From Erythrophleum ivorense (taxonomy: Eukaryota; Streptophyta; Magnoliopsida; Fabales; Fabaceae): a stretch of DNA of 64,000 nt. Both the position numbers and the translations under genes were made by a program. The notes below the pieces were generated by a model. The model was given only the letters and a program-made list of their open reading frames with translations. It was not told the DNA's origin and did no database searches. Positions 1 to 10,474 of this stretch are shown here, one piece after another. Each line of letters starts with the position of its first letter. Position 1 is the stretch's first letter. The stretch lies in NCBI GenBank assembly GCA_026724425.1, contig JAIUCV010000009.1:15201294-15265293 (forward strand), in the 5' to 3' direction.

Positions 1-175
1 ATGTATTTGTATCTTGAACTATGATCTCTATGTTTGCACTTGATGCTTTTGTATTTATTTTATTGACAAACTTCTTAGTTTTTAATTGTTCTCATAAAAC
101 ATATAGAGGCATTGCTAGGTTCAATTAGATGTAAGCTATGAAACTTTTGTTTGTAACCTTTATTGAATTTTTAGC

Positions 176-269
176 TTTCATATCATTACTTTTGGTGCAT
201 TCATAACCCTCATTTGGCCAAGTTTCATATCATTACTTTTGGTGCATTCATAATCCTCATTTAGCCAAG
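176..269. repeat. 47-bp tandem duplication
   Basis: Two adjacent copies (176-222 and 223-269) both begin TTTCATATCATTACTTTTGG and end GCCAAG. They differ at only two positions, so the duplication is recent or conserved. No coding frame runs through it. Confidence 0.9.
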
Positions 270-1347
270 TTCTGGTATGCATAAACCATCATGCCTTTTC
301 TTTTTAATTAATTTATTTCTCTTGTGAACAAATGATGTTGAAGCAACCTTAAGACTTACTTGGTTCTTAAGATAATGCAATATAGATCTTGTTGATCTAT
401 TAGGTGGGGACATTAGTATTCTATTGCGATTATGATATTGTTTAGAGATATAATGTTTGTAGAATTTGCATGCATAATATGTGAATTCCTTTAAGTTTTT
501 GATACATAGTAGACCTAGTAGGATTGACTTTTATCATTGAATTCTTCAATGTAGTGGAGATTGATGCATGTGATGTTGCATTAGGTGTTAGGCAACTAGC
601 TATGACACTTACTGTTTTGTCACTGATTAACGAGATAGTAATATACCTTTTAAATTTTATTTAGTAGGTCTATTGCTTGCTTTGTATAAAAGTGTGGCTA
701 ACTTGAGTTCTAATTTGTATCATAGAATAGTTGATAGAATTCTTAATTATGTCAATTTTAATAGTTGACAGAAAAAAGCAAGTTCTTACTTTTTGTAAAA
801 ATAGTTAATTTATTAATAAAAGTGTAGGCATTTCCACTAATTTGGAAAAGTTGTGTGAGATTACAAAACTTCTATATTTACTTTGCTAAATTTTAGGATT
901 GCTTGCAATTATTTTTGTTGTCACCTAAGTTCTTTGTAAGAAAAGATAGTTCATTTGGGGTTATTTATATTTTATCTTGACATTTAACATTCATATTTTG
1001 GTGCTTTTGTGTGTTGTCTTAAAGTTGTCTAGCTTTTTGATGATGATAAATACATCTTTTTCATATATTTTGTTGTTTCTTTCAAAACATTTTTAAAATA
1101 TTACAACGTGTACTAGATTGTTGATTTATGTTACTAAAAATTACATAGTTTTGTAAGTCATTTAAACTTTGTTGTATTCCTTTGGACTATCAACAAATAT
1201 AAAACCATAAGTCTATAATAGCCAATAGTTTTGTGAATTGAAGTTTGGGCCACTACATCACAAAGTAAACCATGAGCTTGTTTGGCCATCCACTACTTGA
1301 GCTAGGCCAAGCCTCAGGTAGGGAAAAAAAGGCTTGAACAATAAATT

Positions 1348-1381
1348 AGGCCAAGCATTAAGTTAGCTTAATACTTGGCCT
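1348..1381. repeat. Short palindrome (hairpin)
   Basis: The arms read AGGCCAAG-CATTAAG and CTTAATA-CTTGGCCT around a TTAG centre, giving a stem of about 14 bp with one bulge. It lies just outside the long inverted-repeat element. No function can be assigned. Confidence 0.6.
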
Positions 1382-3940
1382 GGCTTGTATGTACCCCTAG
1401 ATTTTATATCTCACTATTTATATTTTAACCATTTCTATGTGAAGGTATGGGGATAGCAATGGGAAATTAAGTAGATGGCTAGAGTGTTGGTTGATATTCT
1501 AGTAATTAATGTATATAATATATTTGAGATTATGTGCATTTTAAATTTTTATAATGACTTGTAGGGGACCTAGTGAGGATGATATGATATGCTTGATACG
1601 TATGAGGACTATGGTAAGGATTGCATGTTAAAATGGTTAGGATAGCTTGGCCTTAAAATTTGGTAACTTTAGCATATTTCGATTTGTTTGTTTGAAATAG
1701 GGTAGATTTGAAAACTAGTATGTTCAACTAAGTAAACCACTTCAAAAATTTATGATTTTTGATAGGAGATTAGAGGACATATAAGAGAATTAGCACAGTA
1801 AATTTCTTGATTTTTTGTGTTGCCTAGTTTGCTTAACTAGCGTTAAATAGTACTAGCTTGGTTTAGAAGGCAAATCAAGACAACTTTGCAAATGGCTTAG
1901 TCAAAGAATCAAACTAGGATTTTTTAGGTGAAACTTGGTTTACACATACTAAACACCTTAAACTTGAGATTTGAAGCATCTTGTGATTTTTCATGATAGC
2001 TTGCTAGCCCAAATGAATTTAAATTATTGTAACTTTGAATATGGTTCAAGGTTCAGCAATAATCGAATTCCTTTTTGTTTGAAGGCTAAATGAAAGAGTT
2101 TTCATTCAAAATTTAGTTCCTAAGAAGTAGATATATAGTGTTTTAAATCTAGAGAAGTTGAGGATTTTTAGAACATGTTAACTATTTTTATAAAATTACC
2201 CAAAGCTAGGTCATATCTAAGGATCTATAAGAAAACAAGTTAGATTTGTTAAAAATTACTAAAAAAATGCATGTCTAGGGGTAATTAACTAACTTATGCT
2301 AATTAGTAGCAATGTCATAATTAATGGTCTTTTTTGCTCTTACAACTTAATTCTTTAAGACTAATATTACTTGAAACCTTAGACATACATCATGAGATCA
2401 AAGTTCCTTATTTATTGTGGTTAATTAGGTTTAGTATGATAACTATATATGTAGAAAATCTTTCTCATTGAATTACCACTTAATTTTTAACAAACCTAAA
2501 GCAAGTAGATCCTTAAATATGACTTAGCTTTCAATAATTTCATAGAAATAGTTAACATGCTCCAAAAATGTTCAACTTCTTTAGATTTAAAATATTATAT
2601 GTCTACTTGTAAACTAAATTTTGAATTAAAACTCTATTTGGCCACCAGATAAAAAGGGATTTGGCTGTTGCCTAATGTAACACCATAACTTCCTAGCCCC
2701 TTTCCTTACATTTATAGCATTTTACTTGCTTAGCTACATGCACCCCAAAGAAAAACAATATATGTAATGGTATTATTTTGCGTTATGTAGGGTTTAAAAA
2801 TCCATCTTAAGTTCTGTGAACCCCGTGAACTGCTTAATATTAGCCTCTACTCATAATCCATCCATACAAGTCATAAACAACATAAAACATCACATACAAC
2901 TTGGGTTGGAAGCCACACACTAGAAAAATTAAAAGTTGGCCTTGGATTTCTACTATAGCTTTCTAATATGATGTTTGGAAAATCATAACTAATTTTAAAA
3001 AAATTTAAATTAAGCAAACCATACCATTCTGGAAAGCTCTAGATGTTAAATAATAATTAAAAATAGTTACTGACCAAAACAGATGCATTCAGCCCATAAC
3101 AATTAATGGAACAATACCAGACATCAAGCTATGCTATTGGTACTATCATGAAATTTCAAAAATTTAGTTCTCCCTCCATAGAGCTTCAAATGAGGTAATC
3201 TTAGTGGATATAGAAAGATTAGGATGTCTAGTTTATTCATATAAAATTTTATGAGTATTAGACTTCATTTGTCCTACTGGTGACGTAGAAATAAAATCTG
3301 ACCATAGGAACAATGCACCCTACCATTTTACAGAATTTTTTCAACTTTGAAAAATCATAATAAATTCTCTAGAGCTCCAAATTAGGTGTTCTTTAGCCCT
3401 ATGGAAAGATCTAGAGGAGACATACTTGTTGGCCAAATTTCATGGAAAAATTCACTTATTTGTTTAGACTTTGGTTCATCACACAATTTGGTTATTTTTG
3501 GTGTTCCAAATGGTTCAAAGTGGTGTCAAATTGCTTTCTAGATCATCAATGACCACTTGGGTATGTCCAAAACCACATTCAGAGTCTAGGGAGGCATGCC
3601 ATTTGGTTCAAAACTTCATGAAGATTATTTTCACTATATTACTTGCTATCATACATATGGGAATCAAGGCACATAAAGGGTCTTTAGTGGCAAAATCATA
3701 CATGCTCATTCATATGATCCCAAAATCATTACATACATAATGTCTACATACATTTGAATGTGCTCAAGTGGCTACATCATATATACAACATGTAATTACA
3801 ATTCTTGACAACAAAAGGCTATCAAAATGACTATTTCACTATTCTATTGCCAAGTTTTTGGTTTTCAAGATTGTTAGCTCCTACTTCTTAGCCTACTTAG
3901 CTCACCTAGATATGGTTAGATATTGGAGAGGGAAGAGCGA

Positions 3941-3953
3941 GATTCTATGAATC
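3941..3953. promoter_or_regulatory. LTR dyad GATTC-TAT-GAATC (copy in A)
   Basis: Inverted GATTC/GAATC half-sites flank a 3-bp spacer in LTR A. The same dyad occurs at the matching place in eight other copies of the family. Its function is unknown; conservation of the arms with a changing spacer suggests a protein-binding site. Confidence 0.5.
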
Positions 3954-5588
3954 CTAATAGCTCTTAACCCTTTTAAACATACATAATAGATACATTTTCA
4001 ATTCAAAGAATGTATGCATGAAGACCAAGCTACTTATAACCATACATAAAACAATTTTCATGTTCAAAAAGCTCATACATTTCATACATTAGTCCTCAAG
4101 GGCATTGGTTTAGCTTTACCCCTTTTTCTTAGGACTTTTAGACTTGTCTCACTCATTTTTAAGGGACTTTTGACTAAGCCTCACTCTTCTTGATACTTTT
4201 AGCTTTGTCTCACCCAATACTAGGGACTTTTGACTCATTCTCACCCTTGTTATAGGAATTTTGGCTTCACTATACCCATTTAAGACAAAACACATTTATA
4301 CAATACATTTCAAGAATATCATGGTACCATGACATATAAGAAATAGCTAGAAACATTCTTTATGGTATAAACATACATATATACATACATCCAAAGATAA
4401 GAAAATAAATAAGAATGCATGAGAAAAATGTTAGAGAGCTATCTTTGGAGCAAAACACAAATCTTTCTCTTAATTACTCTTCCCTTCTCAAGGTCACACA
4501 CTTGCAAGTGGGTGGAGTTTGATTCCTTTAGCCTAGACACATCAAAAAGTGTCCAATTACATTCTTGAAATAAGCTCTAGCACCACACACACTTTAAGGA
4601 AGCATACTTTGCTTTATGGCTACAAAATGGTTCCATAAGAGACTTAATGAAGTAACTATGAAAATTCATGATCTTGGCTCACTTTTTCCTTCAATCTATG
4701 ACTCTTGACTCCATCTAAACTCCTTGAAGCCATCCTATATTTATTTTGATGAGCCTAACTAGGAGTTACTTCTTTATATCATATTATGGAACCTACACCT
4801 CCAACTTTCAATCTATGGCTTCTAAATTTTTGTAAGGCTTTCTTTGGTGTTCTTCTATCATATTTAGTCCTAATCTAAGCTTAGAAAAATTTAAAATACT
4901 CCCTAGGTCTTCCAAGCTCTCTAGGTTAAGACATGCATGGTGTTTGGAGCGCATAGAGTTTGTTTTGTTTTCTTGAAGGAAGAAACACTTAGGAGGCTTT
5001 CTAGGGGTTTTAGGAATTCAATTAAACTCTCATATAAGCTAGAATATCATTGGAAGAATTCAGATTTTTCCATATGTTCAAGAATCCTTAGATTTGCTAT
5101 CTTGAATTCTAATGGTTCTCTTTTATGTTTTATTGCAAAATCTTGTTTCCCACAACTAAATCCTAAGTTCCTTACTTGCTCTTGGGCAGAATTAACTCCT
5201 TACTACATGCTCTCCTCAAAGTTGAACAACACACTAAGGAAAGCAACAAGAAGAAAGCAAGAAAAGTGTGATATGTACCTTGTTTCCTCAGCTTCTTCAA
5301 GGGCTTTCTCCTTTGCTATCACCTTTTCCTTCAAACTCTAACCTTCCTCCTCTAAATTAGACCAAAAACAGCCCCACATCACATATGAAAACCATGGGAA
5401 GGAAGGGGAGAAGGAGGAAAACAAAGTTACTAAAAGGGAAACTATGAAAACCTTCACTTCCCTTACCTTTTCTTAAAGTTTTTTCTTCCTCTTCTCCTTC
5501 TCCTCTTGTGTGTTACACTTGGGTAGAGCTCTCCTCTATTTTGGGTAGACACAAGGTTGGTTAGAAGAGGGAGCAAGGTGGGACGCCA

Positions 5589-5597
5589 CTTATAAGG
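5589..5597 (-). promoter_or_regulatory. TATA-like box of LTR A
   Basis: The minus strand reads CCTTATAAGTGGCGTCCCA here, closely matching CTATATATAAGTGGCGCCCC in LTR F on the plus strand. Sharing the box and its downstream bases between copies in opposite orientation supports it as the LTR promoter and sets the sense strand. Confidence 0.5.
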
Positions 5598-6782
5598 CAA
5601 AGGCTTCTTAAATTTGTTCTTAAAAAATCTCATTTATGTCCTTTTTCTTGGCTAATTCATTTTAGATCCTTTTTGAGAACTGTTTTCTCCATCATGAAAT
5701 TTAGATCCTCTAACATATAAAATATTTTTGGAATCACTCAAATTGGACTTAAAACATTCATAAACGAAAAAGTCAAAGTTTGGGTTAATCGATATTAAAA
5801 AACATACACTAGAGGGGGTTTGAACCATTCTAGGGGTTCCTATGATTTTTAGGGCCTCTAAGAATCTCGAAAAACTTAATTTTTTCATTTAAAAAGCCCT
5901 CCTATGAGTTTTTAAAAAAGTGTTCATATTTACAAAAATGCCATTATGCTTTTAACGATTTTATTGAATTACTTTGATTTTAGTTTTCAGGTATCTTAAG
6001 CCTTGGATACTCATTTTTTATTATTTAAAATTTTATTCTAATTTCCTTTGGCTTCAACTCATTCATTTCAGGGGACTTTCTTTTCAAACTGACTTATTTT
6101 GGTATTTTTACAAAAATTGGATGTTACACCTAAACTTGACCTAAATTCAAGCCTATAATGGTTTAAATTCATTCGCGATAGCAAACTATCTTGAAAAATA
6201 AGGAGATACTCTAGATCTTAACTTTAAGGTGTTAACTATATGTAAACCCCATTTCACTTGGAAACTTTTAGGTTTGGTCCCTTAACGAAGCCAATTTTTA
6301 AAACTATCTTATTTTGCCTTCTAGTGTAGATTAGCATTGTTTAGGGCTAATTGCGGATCTCAGGAAATTTAGAAAATTATAAAATTTGGTATGCTAATAC
6401 TCTTATATGCTCTTTAATTTCTTGCCAAAAATCTTGAATTTTAGGGTGATTTACTTGGTTAAACACATTGGTTTTCAGATATGCCCTATTTTAACAAACA
6501 AACTAGAATATACTAAAGTTACAAAAATTTTAGGCCCAATCATCCTAACCATTTTAACTTGCAATCCTTACCTTAGATACAAATACATATAAAAGATACA
6601 ATATCATCCTAGTTAGATTCCATGCAAGTCCTTGTATAACTTTATAATACACTAATAATCTCAAATATATTTCAATTACCAAAATATTAACTAACACCTT
6701 AGTCATTTACTTGCTTTTTTTTTGTCCATCTTTGTACCTTCATTTGAAAATGGTAAAAATATAAATAGTGAGATATAAAATC

Positions 6783-7483
6783 TTACTAGTTAGTCAAAAT
6801 ATTGAAAACATATTTCAAGGTAATCTATATACATACTGAAATGAACAAGCATCATGGGTTATGTAAGAATCATTTTGAATTCAAATTTGGTTGCAGAGTT
6901 GACTACAATCTCATACTTATAGTCATATCATCATCCTTATGTTTGATGGCCATATAATTTAGGAAAAGTACTTAAGACTTCACACCTCTAATCTCTTATC
7001 AAAGAGCCCTTTATGGCTCTAACATCATTATAGTCATTTGTGGGAAACCAAAATCATCTACATAGCAAGGGAATACATCATTATTGCTAAATCATTTCAA
7101 GTGCAAATATGTAAAAAATAGTTAAACTGACTACCTTTTTGCTTCCAAATACTTGTTTCCTCTTCCTTAGTGGTCCAAATATTTAGAGTCTTTCCTAAAA
7201 TTATAAATTCACACAATATGGATATCAATATATTTATGCTACCAAATCCAAATTCTTAAGAAATTAGATCAAGGAAGACCACCTATTTCTAAGTAGAGTT
7301 AGCTGATACTACCATTTTTCTATATTTTAACATTTTCAGCCAAACTAGATAATCAAGAAGAAAATAGAGCTTACCCAATGTTTCTTTCTTCTTCCAACAA
7401 TGGCTTCCCTTCGAAACACTCAAATGTAAGATCTTTCTTCAAGCTTCCATGAAGTCTCTTTCTTTTTCCTCTTCTTCTTCACA

Positions 7484-7485
<2 letters not shown>
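6783..7485. other. Gene-free spacer
   Basis: AT-rich sequence between LIR1 and LIR2. I see no gene, RNA or repeat core in it. Confidence 0.4.

Positions 7486-7555
<70 letters not shown>
7486..7555. repeat. Compound microsatellite (AC)n(TC)n
   Basis: About 32 bp of AC dinucleotides run straight into about 38 bp of CT dinucleotides, with almost no interruption. It sits just outside the left arm of LIR2. Confidence 0.97.
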
Positions 7556-7557
<2 letters not shown>

Positions 7558-7630
7558 CCCTTTTTATATTTTGACCAAGTAAGGATAATGAAAACCAATT
7601 GATCAATTATGGGGTATTTAAAAAATAAAA

Positions 7631-7777
7631 GGTGTCAAATGATCAGTCCAAATTATGGCAAGATCCGAACCATTGATTTGATGTCTCATGATTGGTTCAA
7701 ATTGTGTCAAGATCTCAACCATTGATTAAGTGTTATATGATTAACCCACATTGTGGCAAGATCTCAATCATTATTTT
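7631..7777. repeat. Three 49-bp tandem repeats in the left arm of LIR2
   Basis: Units at 7631-7679, 7680-7728 and 7729-7777 each contain GGCAAGATC or GTCAAGATC followed by CAACCATTGATT or a near match. Two inverted units of the same repeat lie in the right arm, on either side of the TRIM array (about 9174-9222 and 10478-10526). The array therefore landed at a junction between two units. Confidence 0.85.
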
Positions 7778-9224
7778 GGTGTCACATGAAATGTAATGAT
7801 TGGATGATAGGTGATTGGCCAAATGTAAAGGTGTAAGGTGATTTATTCCACTTGGAGGGAACTAATTGGTAGAATATTTGATCATAAGATAAAGTAATCA
7901 TTTGATGGATAGTGTTGTCACTTGGAGGAATTTGATAGGTGGGTATTTAAATATAAGATTTCACTCATAAGTATTTATTCCATTTATAGAATATTACTAG
8001 TAGGTATTATCTCAAGTAGCTTATAAATATCCTACAAATTAATTTTCTATTAAATTTACCTTATATGCCATATTACAACTAAATTTTCTAAAGTATAAAT
8101 TTAAACATTTTCATTTTTCTCAAATATAGTTTCATATCCCTTTCTCAAATTTAATCAAATATATTCCTCAATAAATCTTGAACAATTAAAGCATTACTAA
8201 ATCCTATCTTATTAGTAACTTAAGATAGGAAATTATTGAGGTGTACCATTTCTTTAAAATTTAAAATAGGCGACTATATCTTCTTTAGGGATACTTTAAT
8301 TACAGGTGTGGGTCAATCTTTGTAATTGAAGAAACTCAGTCCTAGATATCTTGATCATTTCTAAATCCTTAATCAGATAAAAGTAATGGCTTATAGATTC
8401 ACTTTATCTCCCAATCTTTCTTAAATCCATGATATTTTCCATGATTCTTAACTTAGAAGGTGTCAACTTGACCATTCACATGTCATAAAATATGAGTTAG
8501 TGCAATTATAAAATAATTTGTCTTATGTGTTAGAACTAGAGCAGATTAATGACATCAAGGTTAAACAACTATATAGTAAGAGCATTTCATTGGGTAAAGT
8601 GGACTATCCCTAAAGGATGCCACATGGGAGATAAAAGAAAAGATGAGAGACATGTGCTTGTCACTTTTTGAATAAGGTAACTTAAGGGGAGAGAAATGTC
8701 ACATACTATTAATTTTCTAATCTAGGTTATTAATAAGACAGAATTTATTAATGCTTTAATTAATCAAGATTTGTTAAGGAATATATTCAATTCTAAAAAG
8801 GGATATGACAATATATTTAAGAAAAATGAAGATATTAAAATTTATCTTTTAAAAAATTTAGTCCTAATATGGCATATTAGGTAAATTAATATAAAATTAA
8901 TTTGTAGGATATTTATAAGCTACTTGAGAAAACTCTTACTAGTAATATTCTAATAATGAATAAATAATTATGAGTGAAATCTCATATTTACATATCGCAC
9001 TTATCAAAATCCTTCAAGTGGTAACACTATTTATCTAATGATTGCCTTATCTTATGATTAGATATCCTACTTATTAGATCACCTTAAGTGGCAGCATTCA
9101 CCTTACGCCTTTACTTTTGGCCAATAACCTATCATTTGATTCCTACATTTCATTTAACATCTAATCAATGGTTAAGATCTTACCACAATTTAGACCAATC
9201 ATGTGACACCTAATCAATGGTTGG

Positions 9225-9417
9225 TGTAAAGTCCCACATTGGCTGGAAGGGGCCTGTGGCTAGCCCATATAAGTGGAGAGAATCCTCCCCCTCACAAGCG
9301 CGCTTTTCCTGAGAGCTAATGGGAGAAGCCATCTCTCGGGAAGGGACAAACACCCAGGGAGCACTGTTTATAGAACCTGCGACCGGGGGACAATACTCGT
9401 GAGGGCTTTGTATGTGT
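9225..9417 (+). repeat. TRIM LTR copy 1
   Basis: This 193-bp LTR starts TGTAAAGTCCCACATTGG and ends TGTATGTGT just before the primer site. It contains CCCATATAAGTGG, a possible TATA element. It is the leftmost copy in the array. Confidence 0.85.
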
Positions 9418-9429
9418 TGGTATCAGAGC
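9418..9429 (+). other. Primer-binding site 1 (tRNA-iMet)
   Basis: TGGTATCAGAGC complements the 3' end of plant initiator tRNA-Met and directly follows the LTR. It recurs exactly at 9677-9688 and 9936-9947. Confidence 0.9.
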
Positions 9430-9469
9430 AATTCTAGCCCATGTGTGACCTGAGGACGGGTCGGCCCCC

Positions 9470-9483
9470 AAAGGGGGGTGGAT
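9470..9483 (+). other. Polypurine tract of the TRIM internal domain
   Basis: AAAGGGGGGTGGAT ends the internal domain and abuts the next LTR, where the plus-strand primer is expected. The same tract precedes the LTRs at 9743 and 10001. Confidence 0.75.
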
Positions 9484-9676
9484 TATAAAGTCCCACATCG
9501 ACTGGAAGGGGCCTGTAGCTAGCCCATATAAGTGGAGAGAATCCTCCCCCTCACGAGAGCACTTTTCCTGAGAGCTAATGGGAGAAGCCATTTCTGGGGA
9601 AGGGATAAACACCCAAGGAGCGTGGTTCATAGAACCTGCGACCAGGGGATAATACTCGTGATGGTTCTGTATGTGT
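9484..9676 (+). repeat. TRIM LTR copy 2
   Basis: A 193-bp LTR with a TG-to-TA change at its first dinucleotide (TATAAAGTCCC). A primer site follows at 9677-9688. It serves at once as 3' LTR of the unit before and 5' LTR of the unit after. Confidence 0.85.
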
Positions 9677-9742
9677 TGGTATCAGAGCAATCCTGACCCA
9701 TGTGTGACCCGAGGATGGGTCGGCCCCCAAAGGGGGGTGGAT

Positions 9743-9935
9743 TGTAAAGTCCCACATCGGCTGGAAGGGGCCTGTGGCTAGCCCATATAAGTGGGGAGAA
9801 TCCTCCCCCTCATGAGCGTGCTTTTCCTGAGAGCTAATAGGAAAAACTATCTCTCGGGAAGGGACAAACACCCAGGGAGCGCAGTTCATAGAACCTGCGA
9901 TTGAGGGATAATACTAGTGAAGGCCCTGTATGTAT
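9743..9935 (+). repeat. TRIM LTR copy 3
   Basis: A 193-bp LTR beginning TGTAAAGTCCCACATCGG, followed by a primer site at 9936-9947 and an internal domain ending in a G-rich tract. Confidence 0.85.
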
Positions 9936-10000
9936 TGGTATCAGAGCAATCTTGGCCTATGTGCGACCCAAGGACGGGTCGGCCCTAAGGGGGGGTGGAT

Positions 10001-10193
10001 TGTAAAGTCCCACATCGGCTGGAAGGGGCCTGTGGCTAGCCCATATAAGTGGGGAGAATCCTCCCCCTCACGAGCGCGCTTTTCCTAAGAGCTAATGGGA
10101 GAAGCCATCTCTCGGGAAGGGACAAATACCCAAGGAGCGCAGTTCATAGAACTTGTGACTGGGGGACAATACTCGTAAGGGCTTTGTATGTGT
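10001..10193 (+). repeat. TRIM LTR copy 4
   Basis: A 193-bp LTR followed by only TGAT before the next LTR. The internal domain (primer site and polypurine tract) has been lost here, as expected from a deletion between units. Confidence 0.85.
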
Positions 10194-10197
10194 TGAT

Positions 10198-10390
10198 TGT
10201 AAAGTCCCACATCGACTAGAAGGGGCCTGTGGCTAGCCCATATAAGTGGGGAGAATCCTCCCCCTCACGAGCGTGCTTTTCTTGAGAGCTAATGGGAGAA
10301 GTCATCTTTCGGGAAGGGACAAACACCCAGGGAGGGCGGTTCATAGAACCTACGACTGGGGGACAATACTTGTGAGGGTTCTATATGTGT
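10198..10390 (+). repeat. TRIM LTR copy 5
   Basis: A 193-bp forward LTR. Its end runs directly into GGAAAAGTGCGCTC, which is the complement of the middle of the same LTR. Confidence 0.82.
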
Positions 10391-10474
10391 GGAAAAGTGC
10401 GCTCATGAGGGAAGGATTCTCCCCACTTATATGGGTTAGCCACAGGCCTCTTCCAGCCGATGTAGGACTTTATA
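10391..10474 (-). repeat. Inverted TRIM LTR fragment
   Basis: An 84-bp piece of the same LTR in opposite orientation, ending GTAGGACTTTATA (complement of the TGTAAAGTCC start, one base changed). It makes the right end of the array a fold-back. Confidence 0.8.

Larger units (their letters stand above)
1..1399. other. Gene-free AT-rich flank
   Basis: I see no open frame, RNA gene or recognisable mobile-element core here. The stretch is AT-rich and holds a 47-bp tandem duplication near its start and a short palindrome near its end, both listed separately. It ends where the left arm of a long inverted repeat begins. Confidence 0.5.
2676..6128 (-). mobile_element. Solo LTR A (long-LTR gypsy-type family)
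   Basis: Read on the plus strand, the 3453-bp unit starts TGTAACACC and ends GATGTTACA, the TG...CA inverted ends of an LTR. It is flanked by identical CCTAA copies (2671-2675, 6129-6133). A single LTR between matching 5-bp duplications, with no internal domain, is a solo LTR left by LTR-LTR recombination. Sense is inferred as minus because the minus strand has CTTATAAGTGGCG near 5584-5598, the same TATA-then-GTGGCG arrangement as in LTR F. It contains the family dyad at 3941-3953. Short frames inside (for example 3471-3740 and 4937-5341) resemble no protein family and are not called genes. Confidence 0.9.
1400..6782. mobile_element. Long inverted-repeat element LIR1, split by solo LTR A
   Basis: The left arm (1400 to about 2265) is inverted and complementary to a right arm that starts near 2480, runs to 2675, is interrupted by solo LTR A, and resumes at 6129-6782. 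Both outer ends read GATTTTATATCTCAC going inward. Matching blocks include GTAAGGATTGCA-GTTAAAATGGTTAGGAT (left near 1614-1643, right near 6538-6565) and GCATGTTAACTATTT (left near 2173, right near 2546). With the LTR and one target-site copy removed, the element is about 1.9 kb: arms near 0.85 kb and a loop of about 0.2 kb. No transposase frame is visible, so it would be non-autonomous: foldback-like, or a MULE with long terminal repeats. I found no clear target duplication at the outer ends. Confidence 0.8.
9225..10474 (+). mobile_element. Tandem TRIM/SMART-like LTR array 1
   Basis: Five forward LTR copies start TGTAAAGTCCCACATCGG (or a near match) at 9225, 9484, 9743, 10001 and 10198. Spacing is 259, 259, 258 and 197 bp. 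Each of the first three LTRs is 193 bp and is followed by TGGTATCAGAGC, the primer site for initiator tRNA-Met. A further 54 bp ends in a polypurine tract (AAAGGGGGGTGGA) directly before the next LTR. The internal domain is thus only 65-66 bp. The fourth LTR is followed by a 4-bp remnant of the internal domain. The fifth is followed by an inverted LTR fragment (10391-10474). The flanks GTTGG (9220-9224) and ATTAG (10475-10479 region) each differ by one base from GTTAG, compatible with a decayed 5-bp target duplication. No protein is encoded, so enzymes must come from another element. Confidence 0.88.

Noticed and set aside
3471..5341. Frames of 89 and 134 residues in LTR A
   Set aside because: No family resemblance; not conserved at the matching places of LTRs B, C or I; typical chance frames of AT-rich LTR DNA.
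9316..9889. Two similar 104-residue minus-strand frames
   Set aside because: They repeat because the TRIM unit repeats every 259 bp; they run across LTR, primer site and polypurine tract, so they are not genes.
9225..10474. CRISPR-like regular array
   Set aside because: The repeats are 193-bp LTRs with a primer site and polypurine tract, in a plant genome; the spacing comes from element structure.
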